Source of the DNA: Zygnema cylindricum
Lineage: Eukaryota; Streptophyta; Zygnematophyceae; Zygnematales; Zygnemataceae
Direction: 5' to 3'
Assembly (NCBI GenBank): GCA_037447655.1
Contig: JBBHKE010001856.1
Coordinates: 68,428 to 132,427 of the forward strand
Length of the DNA: 64,000 nt
Shown here: positions 56,628 to 64,000 of the stretch, piece after piece
How positions within the stretch are numbered: the first letter of the stretch is position 1
How the letters are laid out: each line of letters opens with the position of its first letter
Notes under the pieces: generated by a model
The model's database searches: none
Told to the model about the DNA's origin: nothing
Seen by the model: only the letters and a program-made list of their open reading frames with translations
Program-made: the position numbers and the translations under genes

Positions 56628-57430
56628 ATGGCAACTGCTGCTGCTTCTTCTTCTTTTTCAAGGGCACCAGCTGCCTCAAATCAACAGGTCACGGGCCCGC
56701 CCTCATGGATCCCGGTGTTTAATGGAGAAAAATATATGCATTGGGTTGATTTGACTAAATCTTACCTTAAGCAAGTAAAACTGTTTGATGTGGTTTCTGA
56801 TGTTCTCTGGATACGGACCCTTAATTTGGAAAAAAAAATGAGGATGCATTACATGTTTTCAAATTTATTTTGTCCGAAGACTTAAATACGACATATATCC
56901 ATATCACTACGGCTTTTGAATTATGGAAGAGTTTGAGAGAATCTCATGTCATAGCTACTAAGCAGAATGAGGTTGTAACTGCTGGAAAAATTTGGGATTA
57001 TAAATATATCGAGGGTGATATGAAATCATATTGTAGTGGTTTGAAACTTCTATTGTCTGAAAATGCATGCTCCGGGGGGAATTTTCCTCCCTATCATCAA
57101 GTAATGATTTTAATGAGAGGGCTTCCTACCGAATATAAAGGAGCCTCGGACCAGTTAAAGAAGTTAGAGAAGAGTAAATGAATATAGTTGTAGCCAAAGC
57201 TTACATTCTAGAGGAAGAGGGAAATCACATAGCATTAAATGGAGGACATTTAGTAGTAGCTTACAATGCTCAGACATATAGGCCGGCTGGATTTTCAAGA
57301 AATAGGAATATTACTCTTAATCTGAATTATAAACAATATGATAGATTTGTCTATTTTTTTGGTTAAGGTCATGTTTTCCGGTTGTGTGCGGCATTCGTAA
57401 AAGCATTTGAAACATGAACTTATCGTGCGG
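56628..57430 (+). pseudogene. Copia-4 gag
   Basis: It begins inside the LTR (MATAAASSSFSRAPAASNQQ) and crosses the primer site into VTGPPSWIPVFNGEKYMHW. A frameshift near 56835 is followed by LNTTYIHITTAFELWKSL, GKIWDYKYIEGDMKSYCSG, ILMRGLPTEYKGASDQL and a stop near 57180. A zinc-knuckle relic (FFG*GHVFRLC) follows. The start ATG lies 59 nt upstream of the LTR end, exactly as in copia-3. Confidence 0.8.
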
Positions 57431-57555
57431 GATGGAAGGTCCGATCGGAAGATTCATCATCAAAATTTCCAGCATCAAAACTGCTGGTTAAAAATGCGGC
57501 TTTCTTTGCAATCGACGAGATAGAACAAGATAATCGGGCGGAAGAAAAGGACGAT

Positions 57556-58923
57556 GTGGTCACATTTCTGCAATCGGATGACGATGAATTCTTTGCTCTT
57601 ACGAAAGATCTCATGGAGGGACCTCAAGAGAACAGGTGGATTATGGATTCCGGGTGCTCTTCCCACATGTGCGGCAACCGGGCTTACTTCAAAACCCTTA
57701 CTCTAATTCCCACTCGTCGGATTTATTACGTGGATGACAGCGGTGTGGAGGCTACGACAAAGGGAAGGGTGGAGTTAGCATGTGACATCAATGGTCAGAT
57801 TATAAAGAGAACCTTACATGATGTTCTCTATATTCAATAATTTAAGAAAAAATTATTTTCCACTTCGGTGGCTGAAATGAAAGGATTTGAAATTTTGCAT
57901 AAGAATGGGAAAAAGGTAGTAAGCAAAGATGGGAGAGTAGCCTTGGTAGGAACTAGAGGCCCAAACTTGTTATATCGGATGGACTTGGCTAATGAAATTG
58001 ACTTTGCATACTTAAGTGTCCTTCCGGAAAATGTTTTGTGGCATAAGAGGCTCGGTCATTTTTATCATGAAAGGCTTGATAAAATGGTAAAGCAAAATAT
58101 GATAGATGGTGTCAAATTAGTACAAAAAAAATCTCATTTATGTGATGGTTGTGCGTTGGGCAAGCTTCACAAGCTGCCCCTTCCTCAAACAGCAGATAAC
58201 CGGGCCACGGATTTGCTGCAAGTAATTCATTTGGATGTGTGGGGACCGTCAAAAGTTCCTTCCCTTAGTGGCAGCCGGTTTTTGGTTACTTTTACGGATG
58301 ATATCTCCTGATACACCAAATTTTATTTTATGAAGGAGAAGAGTGAAGTGTTTACTCACTTCAAGCACTTTTGGCTCTGGGCGGAAAAACTTAATGGGAA
58401 GCAGATTCTCTCCCATCGGTCCAACAACGGAGGAGACTATATTTCTAATGCATTTTCTGATTATTTTAAAGAAAATGGCATTTCTCGTCAATTTACATTT
58501 CCCTATACTCCGGAGCAAAATGGAGTATCGGAAAGACTTAACCAGACTTTAACCGAGAGTGCAAAATCTATGATGTTAGATAAAGGGATAGAATTTAAAA
58601 TTTGGGGTGAAGCTTTCTCTTGTGCATTTTATATTAGGAATATAATAGAAAATACAGCTGTAAAAGGTAAAACACCCTATGAAGTGTGGACTGAAAGGAA
58701 ACCCAATGTGAGTCACTTCCAGGTTTTTGGTAGCAAGCGTTTTATTTTAGATAATCTTCCTCTTTCTAAGCTTCATCCAAAATCTGTTCCCGGAATTTTT
58801 ATGGGATATGATGATGATTTCGTAGGCTATAGAGTATACAATATGGACAGAAAAACTCTTCAAGTTGCCATAAGAATATTCAAGTTAAGGAAGAGAGTCA
58901 CTCGGTTGATGTTTTTGGCATGA
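57556..58923 (+). pseudogene. Copia-4 protease and integrase (two in-frame stops)
   Basis: Protease has an intact D-S-G (57646-57654, WIMDSGCSSHM), then LHDVLYIQ and a stop at 57838. Pre-integrase LWHKRLGHFYHERL and the finger CDGCALGKLHKLPLP follow. Integrase: first Asp in IHLDVWGPSKVPS, a stop at 58309, second Asp replaced by Asn (RSNNGGDYIS), then catalytic Glu region PEQNGVSERLNQT kept, and the C-terminal part up to about 58890. Apart from these lesions the frame is continuous. The Asp to Asn change should abolish integration. Confidence 0.85.
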
Positions 58924-59214
58924 CAGATTTTGAGAAAAATGCCAAAATTCATGAATATGTAATTTTTAAAAATGTTCCTCTTCAATCTGCGACAAGTTCT
59001 TCCTCATCTGTCGGCGGAGGATCGTCTCCGTACATTTTGGTGATTCAGCCGGTAGGACCTACTCGGTCACCTCCTCCTCCTCCTCCTCCTCCTCCTTGGC
59101 GGACACGGTTGGCTCCAAGAGTTCCAGCCTCAGATTTTCCGGGGGGAAGAAGGCAAAGCAGCAGGCTGCGGAACTGCGAAGCTGCTCTATTTTCTGTCAG
59201 CACGCTGGATCCAG

Positions 59215-59325
59215 ATGAAAACTGTGAAACTGCGAAGCTGCGAAGCGACTACGACGCTGCGAAGCTGCGATGTTGCTAAGACGCTGCGAAGCTGCGATGC
59301 TGCGAAGTTGCGAAGTGAACAGGTG
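59215..59325 (+). repeat. CTGCGAAG-type microsatellite between integrase and RT
   Basis: Imperfect repeats of CTGCGAAG and CTGCGATG. Upstream, at about 59078-59097, is a (CCT)n run encoding polyproline. Both expand the variable linker of the polyprotein. Confidence 0.8.
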
Positions 59326-60910
59326 GAGCATGCTTTATTTTGTGCCATTACGATGGAGCCGGTCACCATACAGGAAGCCTTTTCAGCCTGGGAAAAAGAT
59401 CAATGGATTTCTGAGGCGAATGATGAAATGAGATCGATTATGGAGGCTCATTCCACCGGATCGGAAAGCCATCGGGTGTAAGTGGGTTTTTAAAGTTAAG
59501 CTGATCTCTGGATAACTCAATTGAAAGATATAAGGCTAGGCTTGTTGCAAAAGGCTATGGTCAAAAGAAAGGAATTGAATATGAAGAGACTTTCTCACCG
59601 GTTGTCCGATTTCCAACTGTTAGAATTTTGTTGTCTTTAGCAGCCATTGAGAATATGGAATTACATCAAATGGATGTTAAGACAGCCTTTTTGCATGGAG
59701 ATTTAGAGGAAGTGATCTATATGAAACAGCCTAAAATGTATGCACAGACTGGAAAAGAAAATCTGGTCTGTAAGCTGTTGAAATCCTTGTAAACTGAAGC
59801 AGGCTCCACGTCAGTGGAATCTGAAACTAGATGAGTTTCTAACTAGTCTCGGCTTTGTGAGGATTAGTTCGGATCACTCAGTCTATGTTATGGAAGGGGA
59901 AGATGGGATTATTTACATTGCGGTGTATGTAGATGATTTGCTGCTACTAAGTAATTCATTAAATGAGATTAACAAAATAAAGGCAGCCTTGAATTCCAGA
60001 TTTGAGATGAAAGATTTAGGGGAGGCAAAGTACATTCTTGGAATTCAAGTAGAAAAAGATAGACAACGGAGAATGATTTATCTAACGCAGCGGGAAGCGA
60101 TTGGGAACATGCTTGAAAAGTTTGGCATGGCAGAGGCAAAGGGAAGTGCCACTCCCATGGAATTTAAGCAAAAGGTGGAAGGCACGGAGATCGATGGAGG
60201 AGTCATTTTTGATGACACCTTGGAATCAGGGGAGGCAGATTTTATAACTGCCATTCTATATCGTCAAATTAACGGCAGTCTAATCTACTTCATGAATTGC
60301 ACACGTCCGGATATTGCGGCAGCAGTCGGTGCTTTAAACCGGAGTTTACAAAATGGAAGGAGATCGGATTGGGAGGCAGCAAAGAGGGTTCTGCGGTATC
60401 TTGCAGGGACACGGAATTTGCGACTTGCTCTCGGTGGAGGTGAAGTAAAAATTCAGACTAGGAGCGATGCGAGTAACGGAGAGATGCCAAGTCGCGGCTC
60501 CACTACCGGATTCATTCTAAAGATTGGAAGTGGAACATGCTGCTGGAGCAGCAAGCTTCAAAAAGTCACAGCTCAGTCTACAATGGAGGCTGAATACATG
60601 GCAGCTAGTTCAGCTGTCAAGGAGTTACTTTGGGTAAAGTCTCTCCTTCAAGAACTTCATTTCATGCAATGTAGACCTCAAATAGTGTGGTGTGACAACT
60701 AGGAAGTTATAGCATTGGCATCTAACCCTTGTTATCACTTTAAAATCAAGCACATTGATATCAAGCTACATTTTGTAAGAGAGAAGGTGATGAATTGAAT
60801 TTTGAAACTTAGTAAATTGCTGGATCAGATGATGGTAGCAAATATGATGACTAAGCCTTTACCTGCACCTAAATTGAAATTTTGTAGAGAGGCATGTGAA
60901 ATTAGTGGCT
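59326..60910 (+). pseudogene. Copia-4 reverse transcriptase and RNase H
   Basis: RT starts EPVTIQEAFSAWEKDQW, with frameshifts near 59450-59515. The frame is then good ([34 protein letters not shown]) until a frameshift near 59790. From 59857 a 281-codon frame carries the intact catalytic YVDD (59926-59937), MNCTRPDIAAAVGALN, RNase H TAQSTMEAEYMAASSAVKEL, and CDN followed by a stop at 60700. The tail (ADMMTKP-like, here ANMMTKPLPAPKLKFC) follows. Inactive, but the most recognisable RT in the window. Confidence 0.88.
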
Positions 60911-61779
60911 GAGAGAGTCTAAAGGTCTAGAGGAGTGTTGGTTTTGGAAACCTTTTGTCTTGTCTATATTTCGTGTGTGAGACAGAGAATCTAGACTTAG
61001 TCAGTTTTCTGTACAAATTGAGTTGACATAGACAAGATTTGGTGTGGTATATAACTCCAAAAGGAGTTCACAAATTTGGTACACTCCATGTACACGTGCT
61101 GGTCTGTGGGGAAGTCAAGCTTAGTTGAGTTGGTTGACAAAGTACAGATTTACTTGAGGAACCAAATTTACACCTGAGGTTCATCTTCGGTGATGAATGA
61201 ATGCCCGGACGGCGGATGTAGTTTGCCGTCATTTTAAGAAGTGAAATATTGACCGAGCCGTCATTTCAACAGAGGAACTTCAACTGCGTACTTTAGCGGC
61301 GGCTAGGGTTAAGGATTGGTGTAAATACTTGTACGGTAGACGGCGGGGTTTAGTTTGATTAATGTTTAAGTCTACTGGCAGATCACGATAACTGTGGTAC
61401 GGTGTAGATTAGCTTTAGGTTCACATGTGTATGTAGGACTTAGATTATTTTTGGGAAGTTAAGAATTCCTTGTATGGAAAAACTGCAAAGCAGTTGTTGG
61501 GAATTTTGAATTGTAAGATCCTTGTGATCTTTTGGCATATTGTTGTGAAATTTTGCATGTGGTTTATTTAGTTTGTTTTCTTTTTTGTGGCAAATTTGCA
61601 GACATAACGTGTCTCTGGTTTTTTAGGGGTTTCATTGTGAAGTCGGTCATTTGTGGGTATTCGTGAGAGTTTCCTCTCTTGTATTTTGATTGTGATTATT
61701 GAAACTTCTGCTGCTTCTTCTTCTTTTTATGGGGCACCAGCTGCCTCAAATCAACATAAAAGAATTGATGTTGGTTAAC

Positions 61780-62067
61780 TCTTTTTTTGGTGAGCTTGGT
61801 CACCTTTAGAGTGGTGTGCATATTATATTTTGTGATAATCAGGCAGCAATCGCTATTGTTGCCAATCCTAAACATCATTTTAAAGCAAAACACATGGACA
61901 GTAGACTCAGCTTTGTTAGAGAGAAGGTGGAAAACCAAATAATTAGTTTAGAGTACAAACGAGATAGCGAGATGGTAGCAGATATGATGACCAAAACTCC
62001 TTGTGAAACTATTTTATGCTGGGAGAAGTGTGGTCTAATATTAAAGAGTGACAAGAAAATAAAGGGA
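61780..62067 (+). pseudogene. Host copia RNase H tail
   Basis: FCDNQAAIAIVANPKHHFKA, LSFVREKVENQIISLEY and MVADMMTKTPCETIL show the C-terminal half of copia RNase H, followed by the polypurine tract at about 62059-62067 and the host 3' LTR. It begins abruptly after the 3' LTR of copia-4. Confidence 0.85.
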
Positions 62068-63108
62068 GTGTATAAATTAATGGTTATTTTTAGTATTTTC
62101 TAGATCTAAAATGAAATACAGAAAAGAAGCCGAGGTAGCCTGCCTCTAACTTCTCTCTTCGGCTCCCACACTTGTCACTGTCACTGAAGGTTCAAGACGG
62201 AGCTAGAGCCATGGCTGCCTATGCTGATTAGAGATAAAGTTACGGGTGTTAGATTTTGGTAGATTTACCAAAATAGAAGTTGACGGTCCCAAGATTGATC
62301 GTGGTATGTGCCGTCCGTCACGGTTGTCGATAGCAAGTAGCCTTATCCAATTAGTCTAAGATCAAAGTTGAGGATATTAGGTTTTATACCTACTTAAATG
62401 TTAACACGTAGGCTATTTCATTTAACAAGATATTTAGACATAGATACTGCTTGTAATGTACGACATACAGATCATCCGAAACGGATACCGCGCATTTTGT
62501 TTCGAAGATGAAATAATATTGCGCAAGTATTTATGACTGCCACGATTGTAATTTGGCTCAATTGGACGGCCACGAAGCATGCTGAGATTGCGGAATAGGA
62601 TTTTGGCGGTTTGCGGTTGACGTCACATAATTTTCCACGTGGCACAATCACATTTGATTACAGCATCTTTGAGGATTTTAGGAACGAATCAAAAAATGAC
62701 ATGTGTCGACTTGTTGGCCATGTCGTACAATGGCTATACACAAAGTACATCGGCATATGTACCTTTATGTATAATACACTATTACGATTGGTGTTGTGCT
62801 TTAGAAGATAGAGTTTTACAAAGAGATAGGACTTAGAAAATTTTGACACCTTGGACCCTCTTCCCAGAGAGCTTGTGTACAAAAGGTCAACTTTGACCCT
62901 TCCTAACTTACTTCTCAGGGGAACAAATTCAGAGATTCTTTTTGCTATAGACTAAGGGGATTCTTGTCTTCATAGGGGTGAATTTGGACAGAGTTTTTAT
63001 CTGTCAAGGCGGCAGTTATTCTTGCGAAAACACAAAGGGGTTAGGGTTATCCTAGGGGCTTTGAGTGAGCTGCCTACTCTGAGGGCCAATGGAGGACTCA
63101 AAGTTTCA
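62068..63108 (+). repeat. 3' LTR of the host copia element
   Basis: Intact 1,041-bp LTR starting TGTATAAATT and ending AGTTTCA, followed by the AAATA target duplication. It contains the uninterrupted sequence (about 62355-62400) corresponding to the copia-3 insertion site in the 5' LTR. Confidence 0.88.
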
Positions 63109-63113
63109 AAATA

Positions 63114-64000
63114 TGTTTGATGTACGCTTCACTGCACATTTTTATAAGTATTAAAGAAAATTAGTGAAAATGCGAAATTATAATTAACATTACTAATTTA
63201 GTGCAAGGTGATATGGTAGAATTTGTTTCGTTTCCATAAATAATGTTGTTAACTCTATTTTGAAATTTTTGGCCAAAACAAGTCTCGCACGAATTAGTGT
63301 TATTAACACATAATGATGGGCGGTGTAGTTTGCGAAAATGTAAGTCATTTGTACTAAAGTATACGGAATGTACAGAAATTTACCCCAAAAAAATATAAAT
63401 CCCTCTTAACTAGCCCTAAGAAGTAAATTATATTCACATACTATGCAAATATGTACGTTTGTAAGATAACATACGAATTTCAGTAACTTTCAAAATTGTG
63501 TAACATGCATAATACCGAGTATTTGTTAGTTTACTCCATGCGTTTTATACGTGTAAGACATCTATGAATAATATATAGGATGAGTGTGCGATCGGGTGGC
63601 TACATGCCGTATATGCCTTGGATAGGGTGGATGCGAGGCCACAAAAAGCGCATGAAAATATTTGACCGAGGATATTATTTCACGCTCTTTTTCCCATCCA
63701 CTAACCACCCCAACATTTTCGTACTCTTTTACAAATCTTAAGTTTCCTTTGCCCCTGTAAATTAAATTCAATACCTTTTACGAGTTTCTTTACATGGTAC
63801 CACCTCGAATTCGCCACCCAAATAGAATATCGGTTACTGACCCGACACATTGGAACAAGGCATTTACTAAATGTATCTATATATTTATTGAGACCGCCAA
63901 CTAAAACATAGGCCTTAGAAATGATTTGTCCCAGTTGGCTCTACTTACGGTTCAAAGACCCCATCATTCTGGTTGGGTACGCAATTATATCAACTATTGA
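63114..64000. other. Terminal intergenic stretch
   Basis: AT-rich, no gene recognised. A GGGCGGTGTAG at about 63317-63327 resembles one end of the MITE family, but no partner end was found. Confidence 0.5.

Larger units (their letters stand above)
56041..61756 (+). mobile_element. Copia element with truncated 5' LTR (copia-4)
   Basis: The 3' LTR is 60936-61756 (821 bp; TGTTGG...CAACA, preceded by polypurine AGAGGAG). The 5' LTR is only 56041-56686, lacking about its first 165 bp. The primer-binding site GGTCACGGGCCCGC is at 56687. Coding regions are the best preserved of the copia set but carry several stops and frameshifts. The 3' end sits in the RNase H region of the host element. Confidence 0.9.
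46885..63108 (+). mobile_element. Host copia element carrying two nested copia elements
   Basis: The 3' LTR is 62068-63108 (1,041 bp, starting TGTATAAATTAATGG after polypurine AAAGGGAG). The 5' LTR starts TGTAGAAATTAATGG at 46885, is split by another copia (47196-53402), and resumes at 53403 to about 54137. The target duplication AAATA is at 46880-46884 and 63109-63113. The interior has gag, decayed protease and integrase (54138-56040), then another inserted copia (56041-61756), then an RNase H tail (61780-62067). RT and the rest of integrase are deleted. The 5' LTR end and primer-binding site near 54125-54150 are degraded. Confidence 0.85.

Noticed and set aside
63310-63330. A further family A MITE
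   Set aside because: Only one end-like sequence (GGGCGGTGTAG) was seen, with no matching inverted end nearby.
1-64000. CRISPR arrays, bacterial operons or rRNA genes
   Set aside because: No regularly spaced repeats with unique spacers, no ribosome-binding-site patterned genes and no rRNA sequence were seen; the window is eukaryotic nuclear DNA.

Overview
The window is nuclear DNA of a plant-lineage eukaryote. It holds one intron-rich, plant-type subtilisin-like protease gene with clean GT-AG introns, Ty1/copia LTR retrotransposons, TA-flanked MITEs and a TRIM-type miniature LTR element. It is AT-rich, has no operons or CRISPR arrays, and carries long AT-rich or poly-pyrimidine intergenic and intronic stretches. 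The species cannot be resolved from the sequence; a streptophyte (land plant or charophyte alga) fits best.

Layout. 1-2.8 kb: intergenic DNA with a 41-bp tandem repeat and a decayed tRNA-like sequence. 2.8-4.4 kb: minus-strand copia debris. 4.4-12.4 kb: a large inverted duplication of the 5' part of a subtilase gene. The left arm (minus) is a pseudogene with a lost start codon and a +19-nt frameshifting change; the right arm (plus) is the start of an apparently intact gene. The axis between the arms is packed with at least six related MITEs. 9832-20511: the intact subtilase, about 12 exons and 760 codons (774 if a 42-nt optional exon is used). D, H, N and S catalytic residues are all present, and a 514-bp TRIM sits in intron 7. 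21.0-28.1 kb: another MITE, a ~193-bp tandem array, and inside it a young 5.6-kb LTR element (22273-27895, minus) with near-identical LTRs, a GGAGG target duplication and one ORF of about 1,214 codons lacking integrase and reverse transcriptase. 28.1-39.6 kb: gene-poor, with two old TRIM relics. 39.6-46.0 kb: a decayed minus-strand copia element with a second intact TRIM inserted in its RNase H region. 46.9-63.1 kb: a nest of three copia elements. A host element (46885-63108, TSD AAATA) has one copia (47196-53402) inside its 5' LTR and another (56041-61756) inside its coding region. 63.1-64 kb: intergenic.

How the parts relate. The only gene likely to serve the host is the secreted subtilase. 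Everything else is mobile-element biology. The copia-type elements share a primer-binding site complementary to the anticodon arm of initiator tRNA-Met (the half-tRNA priming known from Drosophila copia). The TRIM instead uses the 3' end of the same tRNA. The strongest candidate for something undescribed is the TRIM family: its ~229-bp LTRs each carry a 71-73-nt tRNA-like cloverleaf with good A and B boxes, around an internal region of only 57 bp. This is formally parallel to the 5S-bearing Cassandra TRIMs, but with a tRNA.
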